Part shown: positions 18,813 through 27,537 of the stretch, one piece after another
Position numbering within the stretch: position 1 is the first letter of the stretch
Layout: the number at the start of each line of letters is the position of its first letter
Source: an uncultured Bacteroidota bacterium
GTDB lineage: Bacteria; Bacteroidota; Bacteroidia; UKL13-3
DNA length: 64,000 nucleotides
Assembly: GCA_903897855.1 (NCBI GenBank)
Contig: CAIUDH010000076.1
Location: forward strand, 33,643 to 97,642
Reading direction: 5' to 3'
Made by a program: the position numbers and the translations under genes
The notes under the pieces: generated by a model
The model's database searches: none
What the model was told of the DNA's origin: nothing
What the model saw: the letters and a program-made list of their open reading frames with translations, nothing else

Positions 18813-19922
18813 TTGATACTCGTTCATAGCACACATACCTGGCTCCCGCTTACCGAGCAGTGGATTTACCGACAAGTGAAACACATTACAGGGATGCAAC
18901 AAATTGTAGTATGTGATAAAAAGGATGCCACGATGGAGGAACTTGTTCAAACATACTATAATCCTCAATCACTTTACAGCCTTTCGAATCGAGTAAGAAA
19001 TAAACTTGGAATGTCTGACCGTTTCCGAAGCAAAATATTGGAAATTTACGATACGCCCATTCTATTCTCTCATTATGGCATACAAGGCTTCCGCGATTTA
19101 CAATTAAAAAAGAAAAAACACATAACGCGTTTTTACGGCTATGATTTAACACGTACCTTGAAATCGGATAGGCGTTGGAAAAACAGATACGAGAAACTCT
19201 TTGATGAATGCGATACCTTTATTGTTGAAGGACCTTCAATGAAAACCACATTGACTTCACTGGGCTGCCCTGAAAATAAAATTAATATAAGTTATCTGGG
19301 AACCGAAGTTGCAGATATACCCTTTAGTCCTAGGAAGGAAAATGACACACTGAATGTTTTGATCGCATGTGCTACAGCCGAACGGAAGGGAATCATTTAT
19401 GCTTTAAAAGCATTGGAAAAAGCAATACGGCAGTATAAAATCCCTATACACATTCATTGGGTAGGCGCACGAAACTCCAACTATATCGAATATGTTAAAT
19501 ACGAAAAACTATTAAATGATTTCATCGCTGCCTCTAATTTACAGCCGCACATCACCAGATATGGGTTTTTGCCACAAAAAGAATTACAAGTGATCGCAAG
19601 GAAATGCGAGATTGCTATTCATCCTAGCGTTTGGGCCGCCGATGGCGACTGTGAAGGAGGATACCCGGTAGTATTAATCGATTTGATGGCATCAGGTCTG
19701 CCCGTGATATCAACTACCCATTGCGACATTCCTGAAGTGGTGACGAATGAAAACGGTTATTTATGCCCAGAAAAAAATGTAGACGCCCTCATTGAGGCAT
19801 TGGTTGATGCTTATCAGGAGAATACCTATATCAAAAAGTCGGTAGTCGCAAGAATTACAACAGAAAAAAAATTCGATTGGGATATTTTAGGACTTGAACT
19901 TACTAAGATAATAGGACACTAA
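18813..19922 (+). CDS. Family 4 glycosyltransferase
   Basis: 369 residues, GT-B fold without membrane segments. The C-terminal donor domain shows LIACATAERKGIIYALKAL, ITRYGFLPQKEL and the GT4 signature GGYPVVLIDLMASGLPVIST followed by IPEVV. The N-terminal acceptor half contains HYGIQGFRDL and FYGYDLTRTL, as in capsule and exopolysaccharide enzymes. The reading frame upstream closes at the stop of the preceding gene, and TTG at 18813 is the only start codon before residue 28, so a TTG start is likely. It ends 1 bp before the convergent GT-C gene. Confidence 0.82.
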   Translation: MILVHSTHTWLPLTEQWIYRQVKHITGMQQIVVCDKKDATMEELVQTYYNPQSLYSLSNRVRNKLGMSDRFRSKILEIYDTPILFSHYGIQGFRDLQLKKKKHITRFYGYDLTRTLKSDRRWKNRYEKLFDECDTFIVEGPSMKTTLTSLGCPENKINISYLGTEVADIPFSPRKENDTLNVLIACATAERKGIIYALKALEKAIRQYKIPIHIHWVGARNSNYIEYVKYEKLLNDFIAASNLQPHITRYGFLPQKELQVIARKCEIAIHPSVWAADGDCEGGYPVVLIDLMASGLPVISTTHCDIPEVVTNENGYLCPEKNVDALIEALVDAYQENTYIKKSVVARITTEKKFDWDILGLELTKIIGH

Positions 19923-19923
19923 A

Positions 19924-21408
19924 TTAACGGGTTGGATGAAGTTTGATTACCGTGGTACATTGAGCGTAAAAGAATGAAGTATCTTTCACATACCCACGCC
20001 GTTGTAACAATCGATAGTTCCCATCGGTAGTGCTGTCAACCTTGGCATTTTCGTCGCAGTACAAAACAACATTGCTCCCTTTATGCTTATCTAAAATAGA
20101 GCCCAAACTGTCGCTGTTCCAGATTCTATATACTTTTCTCTTGCTTAGATCTTCATTATAGTTATTGCCCGATTTAAAAAGCGATCTGTCATAGTAATAA
20201 CTAAATCCCAGATCGGCCCAAAGGGGGGCGATGAGTATGATGGCCCCTGGACTTTCTTGTTGAAACTGCTTCGCTGTGATGGTAGCCCCCTTCCACTCTC
20301 GAAGCAGATAATCGGGGCTCATTCGAGAAAAATTTTGATAGGAGATATAAACGATGTTTAACAAGAAAAGAGGAGCCCAAATGCTACCCAACGGCTTAAA
20401 GAATATGGTCAGGCAAAGTGCGAAAAATAAAAATATTGGAATGGTTGTATAAACATAATACCTGTCGATAAATAAGGGATAGGTATTGCCATAGTACCAC
20501 GTGTAGGCAATTGGCATTGTGATCATTAGGAAAAATAAAACAAAGTAATACGAATTTTTTAAATTTATCTTTCTTCTGTATAAACACACTACAAAGTAAA
20601 TGATGAGACCAACAGTAAAAAATGTAACCATGGAGTCGAAAATGATATGCCCGTTTACTAATGTTTTAACAGCGCCTAACCATGCTTGTGCCGTAGGCGC
20701 GTTAAACTCGAAAAATGTGAAATATCCTGATGCACGTATCTTGAAAAAAACTAGCATTGGAATCACAAGAACTGTATTTGCTGCAAAAACAAGGAAGGTG
20801 TATTTGAAAAAAAAATTGTTTCTAAATGCCACCAGCCAGCCTATCGCTTCAGCAACAATAACAAACCCTGCAAAGTAATGGGTATAACACATGAGAACAT
20901 TAACGAACAATAAGTAGAAAAAAAGCTTCTTCCTCATTGGTTCTTGATAACAGATAACACTATAGTAAACCGAAGCTGCTACTAGCATACTAAACAAAGC
21001 ATACATTCGGGCTGCTACCGAATAAAAAAACTGTAGGCTGTTGAACATAAAAAGCAGCGCCACAAAAACGCCCATCCACCTACCTTTCAGTCGAGTACCT
21101 GTGGCATATAAGAAAATCACCGTTCCACAACTAAAAAGCAAGGAAGGCATTCGAAGCGCAAACTCGCCAATGCCAAAAACTTTGGTATAATAATGCAAAA
21201 AAAGTTCATAAAGTGGTGGGTTATTACCTTTAAACAACTCAGCTATAATTTGAGGAACTGAGAACTGAGAATAAAAAACACTAAAAGGCTCATCCCAGCT
21301 TAAATCGCGAGCGGTAAGAAAGGGGTATTTTGAAAAAAAGTTGTACGCGACTAATAGAACGCAGATCCAGAAATTAGAATTAGACAGACTGCTTTTTACG
21401 GTTTTCAT
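19924..21408 (-). CDS. GT-C glycosyltransferase, GT39/ArnT-like (PMT_2)
   Basis: 494 residues with about eleven hydrophobic segments and a soluble C-terminus of roughly 110 residues. The first loop carries the family's acidic motif LSWDEPFSVFYSQF and NNPPLYELFLHYY, then GEFALRMPSLLF, as in polyprenyl-phosphate-sugar dependent transferases. The acceptor is unknown. The ATG overlaps the stop of the preceding gene by 4 bp, so it is translationally coupled to the second GT-C protein and belongs to the unit led by the GT2 at 23561. Confidence 0.82.
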   Translation of the reverse strand: MKTVKSSLSNSNFWICVLLVAYNFFSKYPFLTARDLSWDEPFSVFYSQFSVPQIIAELFKGNNPPLYELFLHYYTKVFGIGEFALRMPSLLFSCGTVIFLYATGTRLKGRWMGVFVALLFMFNSLQFFYSVAARMYALFSMLVAASVYYSVICYQEPMRKKLFFYLLFVNVLMCYTHYFAGFVIVAEAIGWLVAFRNNFFFKYTFLVFAANTVLVIPMLVFFKIRASGYFTFFEFNAPTAQAWLGAVKTLVNGHIIFDSMVTFFTVGLIIYFVVCLYRRKINLKNSYYFVLFFLMITMPIAYTWYYGNTYPLFIDRYYVYTTIPIFLFFALCLTIFFKPLGSIWAPLFLLNIVYISYQNFSRMSPDYLLREWKGATITAKQFQQESPGAIILIAPLWADLGFSYYYDRSLFKSGNNYNEDLSKRKVYRIWNSDSLGSILDKHKGSNVVLYCDENAKVDSTTDGNYRLLQRRGYVKDTSFFYAQCTTVIKLHPTR

Positions 21409-22799
21409 TTTGTGAGATAAATTCGTACTTCCATGGTATCATTAAGATTATACTCATCAGGTGCGGCAAAGCGCTGCAAAAGCTCTACTTCATGCATCTC
21501 CACAACACTTATAGGCAGCATGCTCTCACGCGGACAAAGTCGAGAATCCCACATTATAATGGAATTTGGTTTATACGATTTGCACCCGTGCTGGTATAAA
21601 TTTAGTGAAATCTTTTCATCGAATGGATCCTTATTAAGTTTAGTTGGAAAAAATGGATCCTGATAATATATCGGGTAGTTTTCCAGTTTATTCGCTTTTA
21701 GAAATTCTATTGCATCCATCTCCAATTGCTCGAACCCCGTATACTTAAAAGGAAAAGCGTATACGTAACGTGGCATGATGAATAACCAAATCACCGCAGC
21801 GACCAGAATTAATTTGGCCATTTTATACTTCATAAATTTCTGCTGCACTATAAACTGAAAACCACAAAATGCCGAATATCCGATACAAGGCCCCACTCCT
21901 GCCATCACGCGGTCGAGACCAGCAGAGCCAAAAATGCCTTTGTACCAGAAGTAACTATGTGCTGTAAAATAAACAACCAAACCTCCAAATAATAAAACCA
22001 CTTGAATATGTAGTTCTCTGTTTCTGAAATCCTTCTTAAAGCGAAATAGAAAAGCGACGATGGCGACGATTAAAAATATGGAATAGGCCCATCCAAACGT
22101 GGCGTAATGCATCTCGAAAAAATGGTACCAAGGTCCATGACCATAGTTAGTAGGCTTCGTTAGATACACATTTGTTCCAAAAACCCAGTTCCAGGTACCT
22201 TTAAAAAAATACCCAATTAGTGTAAACACTAAAAATCCAATCGTTAAAAATGGGAGCGCCAACCACCTTCTATAATAAATGCAAACTATAGCAAAGAGAG
22301 GCAAGAATAAGAATCCCTCACTTCGAATAAACGGCAGAAATGAAATAACCAGGCAAGCCCATTGTACTCTATAGATATGAAAGAGAAAAACCGCTGTCAT
22401 AATGCATAAAGCAAAAACGCTTTCGGTGAGCCCCGTAAAAAGTGTCACAAAATAAATTGGCACACTTAACACAAAAACAACGGCCAACCATTGATATTTC
22501 TCGAACTGGTTTTTAGCCATTCTAAAAGCGAAATAAGCAGAGAGTATAGCGCAACCAATATTAAACAGTTTAATTCCAATAAAACCAAACTGGGAAGGCA
22601 AGGAAGCAAGTGTTGTGTAAAGAGGTTTACCCCATTGATCCAAAAATAATTCAGGGTGTTTAAAGGCATAGCGCGCCATTTGATAATGCATCCAACTATC
22701 ACCGCCCCCATAAGTGCTTTCAGAGAGTAAAGCACAGAGAAGCAGAACTATGGTATATGCTAATAAGAAGAAGGTCGCTAATTTATTTGTTTTACTCAA
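21405..22799 (-). CDS. Multi-spanning membrane protein, probable GT-C glycosyltransferase
   Basis: 464 residues with about ten membrane segments. Near the N-terminus the loop GGGDSWMHYQMARYAFKHPELFLDQWGKPLYT resembles the Asp-containing first loop of GT-C enzymes, and a soluble C-terminal domain of about 100 residues follows the last helix. No closer family is recognised. The start is TTG at 22799; an in-frame stop lies three codons upstream and the next ATG falls after the first helix. It overlaps the following GT39-like gene by 4 bp and lies 33 bp after a polyprenyl-phosphate GT2, whose product may be its donor. Confidence 0.72.
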   Translation of the reverse strand: MSKTNKLATFFLLAYTIVLLLCALLSESTYGGGDSWMHYQMARYAFKHPELFLDQWGKPLYTTLASLPSQFGFIGIKLFNIGCAILSAYFAFRMAKNQFEKYQWLAVVFVLSVPIYFVTLFTGLTESVFALCIMTAVFLFHIYRVQWACLVISFLPFIRSEGFLFLPLFAIVCIYYRRWLALPFLTIGFLVFTLIGYFFKGTWNWVFGTNVYLTKPTNYGHGPWYHFFEMHYATFGWAYSIFLIVAIVAFLFRFKKDFRNRELHIQVVLLFGGLVVYFTAHSYFWYKGIFGSAGLDRVMAGVGPCIGYSAFCGFQFIVQQKFMKYKMAKLILVAAVIWLFIMPRYVYAFPFKYTGFEQLEMDAIEFLKANKLENYPIYYQDPFFPTKLNKDPFDEKISLNLYQHGCKSYKPNSIIMWDSRLCPRESMLPISVVEMHEVELLQRFAAPDEYNLNDTMEVRIYLTK

Positions 22800-22832
22800 T
22801 GTTTGTCAACGAATTTAAAATCATTTTAAAGT

Positions 22833-23561
22833 TTAATTCCTACTAAACAACCCATATTTTAAGATGCAATAGATCGCACGAAAACCGTCGCGTGGTCCTA
22901 TTTTCTTGCCTTCTTCGTAGGTTCGGCCGTAATATGATATGCCCACCTCATAAATACGAACTTTGTCTAATCGCGAAATTTTGGCCGTTACTTCCGGCTC
23001 GAAACCAAATCTTTTCTCCTTTAACGAAAGGCTTTTTAACATCTCGGAATTAAAAAGTTTATAACAGGTTTCCATATCGGTCAAATTCAAATTGGTAAAC
23101 ATATTACTACAAAAAGTAAGAACTTTATTTCCGATGGTATGCCAAAAGAAAAGGATACGATGTGCATTACCTCCAATAAACCGAGTACCATAAACCACAT
23201 CGGCAAATCCATCTATGACAGGTTTAAGCAGGATGTTAAACTCCTCAGGGTCGTATTCTAAGTCGGCGTCTTGAATAATGATAAATTCTCCTTTCGCTTT
23301 CTGAATTCCAGTATGTAGTGCAGCACCTTTGCCTTGATTTTTCTCATGACTGTAGAATTGAATATTTAACTCCGGATTGTCGCGCATGTATTGATTTACT
23401 GCCTCTACCGTATTATCTTTACTACAATCGTTCACTATGATAACTTCCTTTTGGAGGTTATTAAGCAATTGAACCTTTTTAACCTTATCTAAAATTAGGT
23501 GGATGGTTCGTCCTTCATTATAAGCTGGTATTACGATGGAAAGAGTTTCAAAGGATTTCAT
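22833..23561 (-). CDS. Family 2 glycosyltransferase, DPM1-like
   Basis: 242 residues, a bare GT-A domain without C-terminal membrane helices. LSIVIPAYNEGRTIHLILDKV starts the domain, followed by IVNDCSKDNT, GKGAALHTGIQKAKGEFIIIQDADLEYDPEEF and EVTAKISRLDKVRIYEVGISYYGRTYEEGKKIG, all as in dolichyl/undecaprenyl-phosphate mannosyl- or glucosyltransferases. It probably makes a lipid-linked sugar in the inner leaflet. It heads a transcript with two GT-C membrane enzymes, a natural donor-maker plus users set. A -7 box lies 32 bp upstream. Confidence 0.85.
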   Translation of the reverse strand: MKSFETLSIVIPAYNEGRTIHLILDKVKKVQLLNNLQKEVIIVNDCSKDNTVEAVNQYMRDNPELNIQFYSHEKNQGKGAALHTGIQKAKGEFIIIQDADLEYDPEEFNILLKPVIDGFADVVYGTRFIGGNAHRILFFWHTIGNKVLTFCSNMFTNLNLTDMETCYKLFNSEMLKSLSLKEKRFGFEPEVTAKISRLDKVRIYEVGISYYGRTYEEGKKIGPRDGFRAIYCILKYGLFSRN

Positions 23562-23592
23562 ATATTTGATACGTATTGTTTGCTAAAAGCGG

Positions 23593-23600
23593 CAAAGTTA
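23593..23600 (-). promoter_or_regulatory. Candidate -7 box for the GT2/GT-C unit
   Basis: The minus strand reads TAACTTTG (TAnnTTTG) 32 bp before the GT2 start and within the 63-bp gap after the exonuclease gene, so the glycan unit can be transcribed alone. No -33 TTG found. Confidence 0.42.
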
Positions 23601-23624
23601 AAAATATTGAGGGAATTGAGAGAA

Positions 23625-25037
23625 TTAGTAATTTAAGGGCTGAGTACTGTTGTTAACACTTTGATCCTTATCAGGTATTTTTACCCTCTCTTGTTTCATA
23701 AACTCGCATAATATTTGTTGAATATCTTTATTGTGGCTATATTTCTTCAGGTTATGCTGCATGTTCTCTGGCTTTGGCTCTCCGAAAGAAATGTCGATAA
23801 ATCCAAAGCCCTTGTACTGCCCATTTTCTATTCGAACAAACGATTTTTCTGATTTTTCTCTGCCAGAATCCAGAACAAAAAAACTTTCATTTTTAAAACT
23901 AACACTCTCAATAGCAGCCATTACCCTCGAGTTATACTCTGCTGGCGACTCTTTTTCTAAACAGGCGCCAAGGCACTTATGCAATTGGTAATCGAAGCAA
24001 GGGCCCCCAAGATTATGCAAGCCACATTTGGATAAACATAGCTTGTATTCGGCGATCAGCTTATAGAAAACGTTTTTGGCAGAGAAAATGGAATCGGCCG
24101 TCATTAAAGGCTCCACCCCTTCTTTAAGCTTCTCAATATGCAAATTAACATACCCTTCCGTATCACTAGCTTGATAGATGCCAAAAAATGGTACGGCTCT
24201 CGTTCGTTTCTGAGCCACATTATAGATTGGCTTTAGTCTTTTAATTTCATCCGATTCGAGCAATAATGCAATCAATTCACTTCCTGTGATTTCAAAACTT
24301 ATGTCTGCTATTTCATGCTGCAGATGAAGCACTTTTCTACTTCCTGCTGCAGAAAAGTGTTGAAGAATCCTTTTTTTGATGTCTTTGCTTTTACCAACAT
24401 AAATTACATCCCCTTTTTTATTATGAAAATAATATACTCCAGTAACACGGCTGGGTACTTTTTCGAGTACCGATTCGTCGAGTAGCGGCGGTAAATTAGA
24501 GCTCCTTATTTCCGAAGGCAACCAATCGGGTGTTAAGGTGGTGGTGTTATTTTCAATGATCTTACCAAACAAGATCGCTGTCGCTTCTGCATCGCCAAGT
24601 GCACGGTGCCTGTTTTTAATTTGAATATTAAGGCTATCACATAAATTGCCCAAACTATACGAGGCCAAACCTTTAAAAGTATTTCTACTCAAACGCACTG
24701 TACAGAGGGTTTTCCTATGATAAATGTACCCAAGGTCTTTAAACGCTGCCTTAATAAAACCATAATCAAAACGTACGTTATGCGCCACGAAAACAGTCCC
24801 TTCTGTAAGCTCTAGAACCTCTTTAGCAATCTCGTGAAAAGGAGGTGCCCCTCGCACCATCTCGTCATTGATGCCAGTAGCTTGAGTAATAAAATAGGGA
24901 ATCGGACATTTCGGGTTTACCAGTGAGCTAAACCTTCTCACCACCTGCTTGCCATCGTGAAGAAGAATCGCAATTTCAGTAATCTTACTATTTTCAGGAC
25001 TACCGCCAGTGGTTTCGATATCTACAATTGCATACAA
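23625..25037 (-). CDS. DnaQ-like 3'-5' exonuclease fused to GIY-YIG/UvrC-type nuclease
   Basis: 470 residues. Residues 1-170 are a DEDDh exonuclease: DIETTG (D6, E8), FVAHNVRFD, HRALGDAEAT. Residues about 197-280 are a GIY-YIG domain (GVYYFHNKKGDVIYVGKSKDIKKRI), with SELIALLLESDEIKRLKPIYN as in UvrC/Cho. Near 335-365 a UvrC-like Cys cluster follows: CLSKC...GPCFDYQLHKCLGAC. This fusion is known in Bacteroidota and some other bacteria and is linked to DNA repair. The start is odd: the canonical MxYAIVDIETTG begins here with ATT TTG TAT, so either TTG (25037) or the ATT at 25040 initiates. A -7 box lies 9 bp upstream. Confidence 0.87.
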   Translation of the reverse strand: MYAIVDIETTGGSPENSKITEIAILLHDGKQVVRRFSSLVNPKCPIPYFITQATGINDEMVRGAPPFHEIAKEVLELTEGTVFVAHNVRFDYGFIKAAFKDLGYIYHRKTLCTVRLSRNTFKGLASYSLGNLCDSLNIQIKNRHRALGDAEATAILFGKIIENNTTTLTPDWLPSEIRSSNLPPLLDESVLEKVPSRVTGVYYFHNKKGDVIYVGKSKDIKKRILQHFSAAGSRKVLHLQHEIADISFEITGSELIALLLESDEIKRLKPIYNVAQKRTRAVPFFGIYQASDTEGYVNLHIEKLKEGVEPLMTADSIFSAKNVFYKLIAEYKLCLSKCGLHNLGGPCFDYQLHKCLGACLEKESPAEYNSRVMAAIESVSFKNESFFVLDSGREKSEKSFVRIENGQYKGFGFIDISFGEPKPENMQHNLKKYSHNKDIQQILCEFMKQERVKIPDKDQSVNNSTQPLNY

Positions 25038-25045
25038 AATGGCAA

Positions 25046-25053
25046 CAAAGCTA
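25046..25053 (-). promoter_or_regulatory. Candidate -7 box for the exonuclease gene
   Basis: The minus strand reads TAGCTTTG (TAnnTTTG), ending 9 bp before the TTG start at 25037; the transcript would have a leader of only a few bases. Confidence 0.42.
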
Positions 25054-25130
25054 ATCTTTAATTGCCTTCTTTTACGGTTTTTTAGGATCTAATTCCGACG
25101 CCCCCATAATTCCGAGAAGAAACTGAAGTC

Positions 25131-25877
25131 TTAAAACAGTTGGGGCTGATTAAATGGTGGGCACTGCTGTTCCACCATGCTTTCGGGATGATTCCGATCA
25201 TTTCTAGTATGATTTAATTGGGGAGATACAGGGTAGGCAACCAGCTCTAATTCAATATTAGGTTTAACCAACCCCATTATTTCTTCTCTTGTCAGTTGGG
25301 GTTCAATCCATCTCTTCTCGTCTCGTTTGGAAATAATCAGAGGCATGCGTTTCTTGACATTATGAATTTTCTCCATCAACTTATTAGCGGGTGTTGTTAG
25401 AATACTGAAAGTATTGTTTGGCTCCCCTGTTCTAGTATCAATCCAAGACTCATAAATACATCCTAAAGAAAACATGGAATTGCTCTCGGCTTTAATGAAA
25501 TAAGGATACTTCATTTTGTTTAGATGCCGCCACTCATAAAAACCATTTACGCCAAGGAGGCATCTTTGGCTAACCATGGCATGTTGGAATGAAGGTTTGT
25601 TGAATGCGGTTTCCCCAACAGCATTCAAGGTCTTTGTTCGAATTTCCTTTGCCGACTCGAAATGCTCTACCCAAGGAGGAATTAATCCCCATTCAAAAAG
25701 AAAAATGCCGTCGTACTTCACAATCGGGAGTTTAGGGTGATCGAAACCGCTCACAAAATAAAACAAGGGCAACTGCGGTATATTTGATTCTATAGAGAGC
25801 TCGGGTGGCAATATTTCTCTATAGCGCTCTGCGTATTGCTCCGATTTTCTTTCAATAAAGGCGACACTGTAACACAT
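25131..25877 (-). CDS. SRAP (YedK/HMCES-type) abasic-site protein
   Basis: 248 residues. Cys2 follows the initiator Met, as required for the thiazolidine DNA-protein crosslink of SRAP proteins. The other active-site motifs are present: LNAVGETAFNKPSF, GVNGFYEWR (catalytic Glu), RMPLIIS and LNHTRND (His). The protein shields abasic sites in single-stranded DNA. It is a normal length for the family. It lies between the exonuclease-nuclease fusion and the nnr gene, on the same strand, but has its own -7 box 57 bp upstream within a 12-bp palindrome. Confidence 0.9.
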   Translation of the reverse strand: MCYSVAFIERKSEQYAERYREILPPELSIESNIPQLPLFYFVSGFDHPKLPIVKYDGIFLFEWGLIPPWVEHFESAKEIRTKTLNAVGETAFNKPSFQHAMVSQRCLLGVNGFYEWRHLNKMKYPYFIKAESNSMFSLGCIYESWIDTRTGEPNNTFSILTTPANKLMEKIHNVKKRMPLIISKRDEKRWIEPQLTREEIMGLVKPNIELELVAYPVSPQLNHTRNDRNHPESMVEQQCPPFNQPQLF

Positions 25878-25933
25878 ATTTTCAAGCTTTGATCCTCATT
25901 TTAAAATAATAATTATTATAGAAATTGTTGTTT

Positions 25934-25947
25934 CAAAGTTATAACTT
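25934..25947 (-). promoter_or_regulatory. -7 box with overlapping 12-bp palindrome before the SRAP gene
   Basis: The minus strand reads TAACTTTG at 25934-25941. The perfect palindrome AAGTTATAACTT at 25936-25947 covers most of it, so a dimeric repressor bound there would block the promoter. No second copy of the palindrome was noticed in the window. Confidence 0.4.
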
Positions 25948-25993
25948 CTGAACTCATTCCTTTCCCTAGAAATAGCACAATTCAGACAAAAGA

Positions 25994-27499
25994 CTACTTC
26001 TCATACAGTTTAAAAAAAACAGAGATGCCGTCAATTATTTCCGAGGCAATCAAACTTGTTCTTGAGCTTTTAGAAGCCACTGCATCGCCTGCAAACCCAT
26101 GCAAATACGCGCCTAAAAGTGCTGCATGCTGCACTGAATAACCTTGTGCACACAAAGAGGTAATAATACCGGTAAGCACATCACCACTTCCAGCAGTAGC
26201 CAAACCATTATTACCGGTGGAATTAAAATAGGCCATGCCATCCGGAGTTGTGATGGAGGTATATTGACCTTTAAGCAAAACATTTACCTGATATTTTCTT
26301 GAAAAATTTAATTGCGTTTTAAACCGCTCATGGCTCGATTTATGAATTTGTGTGAGCCGGTCGAATTCTCCTGGATGAGGCGTTAAAAGAATATTCGAGT
26401 GTAAACGCGAATACCATTTTGGGTTTCGAGAAAGAAGTGTGAGCCCATCGGCATCAATGATTAGCGGCATTTTCGTTTGATTTAAAAGTTGGGAAAGCAT
26501 CTCCGAGCTATCACCCTCAAAGCCTATACCTGGGCCATAACCGATGGAATCATACGAGGTTAAATCAAGCTGTATAAATCGTTCCAATGTATGGCCAATT
26601 TGTATCATTGCCTCAGGAAGGACGCACAGAAGTGGGGTAACAGCTTCTTCCGGCACATAAGCAGTAACGAGGCCACATCCCGTTTTTAATGCCGCCTTGG
26701 TGGATAAGATGGAAGCCCCTATTTTCCCTTTGCTTCCAGCAATGATTAAGGCATGACCAAAGGTTCCCTTATGTCCGTTTGTTGGTCGAGGTTTAATTAA
26801 CTTTCGAATATCGTCCGAATCTAAATAGTGAAGAGTTGTATTCTGGTTCTGAATTAAAGAATCTTCAATTCCGATTTTTACACATTCAAAATGGCCTACA
26901 AATGGGTTGTTTTCTGGGAACAAAAAAGCAAGTTTAGGCAAATGGATGCTCAACGTATAATTCGCAAGAACTGTATTTTTGAGGCTGCTTTCGAATAAAC
27001 CATCGGACGATAATCCGGATGGCAGATCTATGGCAATTTTAAAATTAGGCAGGGTGTTTATCTTTTGCACAAGCGCTAAACCCAGGTTCTCCAAGGGCCG
27101 TGACAATCCAATTCCAAAAATTGCATCAATAATACAATCCTCATGATCGAATTGCATGGCTTCAATCTGCTCCTCATTCACAATCTCAACAAACTCAATA
27201 TCGAGGTTCTTTAATTTATTTAAATTGAGGATGAACTCGTCAGTGTATTTCCCTTGTAAAACCACTGCTTTTACCCTTTTGTGCAACAGAGCGAGGTATC
27301 GTGCTAATGCCAAACCATCTCCTCCGTTATTTCCCGGCCCGCAAAAAATCAGAAAGGAATCAAATTTTGAAAATCTCATTATGATTTGAGAAAGCAATGA
27401 TTTAGCGGCGCGTTCCATTAATTCTACTGATGAGATGGCTTCGCTCAGGAGCGCAAAATGATCTAATTGTTTCAACTGAGATGCGCTTAAAATTTTCAT
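25994..27499 (-). CDS. nnr: Bifunctional NAD(P)HX epimerase / ADP-dependent NAD(P)HX dehydratase
   Basis: 501 residues from ATG 27499. The N-terminal YjeF_N half (1-215) has SVELMERAA, FCGPGNNGGDGLALAR and IDAIFGIGLSRPL; the C-terminal ribokinase-like half (about 228-500) has GHALIIAGSKGKIGA, GPGIGF, LTPHPGEFDRL and NNGLATAGSGDVLTGII. The epimerase and dehydratase repair hydrated NAD(P)H. The frame is open for ten more codons to 27529, but the family starts with MKILSA(x)Q(L/I), giving 27499. It lies 38 bp after a small gene downstream of the DnaJ-like gene. Confidence 0.93.
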   Translation of the reverse strand: MKILSASQLKQLDHFALLSEAISSVELMERAAKSLLSQIIMRFSKFDSFLIFCGPGNNGGDGLALARYLALLHKRVKAVVLQGKYTDEFILNLNKLKNLDIEFVEIVNEEQIEAMQFDHEDCIIDAIFGIGLSRPLENLGLALVQKINTLPNFKIAIDLPSGLSSDGLFESSLKNTVLANYTLSIHLPKLAFLFPENNPFVGHFECVKIGIEDSLIQNQNTTLHYLDSDDIRKLIKPRPTNGHKGTFGHALIIAGSKGKIGASILSTKAALKTGCGLVTAYVPEEAVTPLLCVLPEAMIQIGHTLERFIQLDLTSYDSIGYGPGIGFEGDSSEMLSQLLNQTKMPLIIDADGLTLLSRNPKWYSRLHSNILLTPHPGEFDRLTQIHKSSHERFKTQLNFSRKYQVNVLLKGQYTSITTPDGMAYFNSTGNNGLATAGSGDVLTGIITSLCAQGYSVQHAALLGAYLHGFAGDAVASKSSRTSLIASEIIDGISVFFKLYEK

Positions 27500-27537
27500 G
27501 ATTCGAAATTTTAAAAAAATCCTGCCCAAGTCATCGT

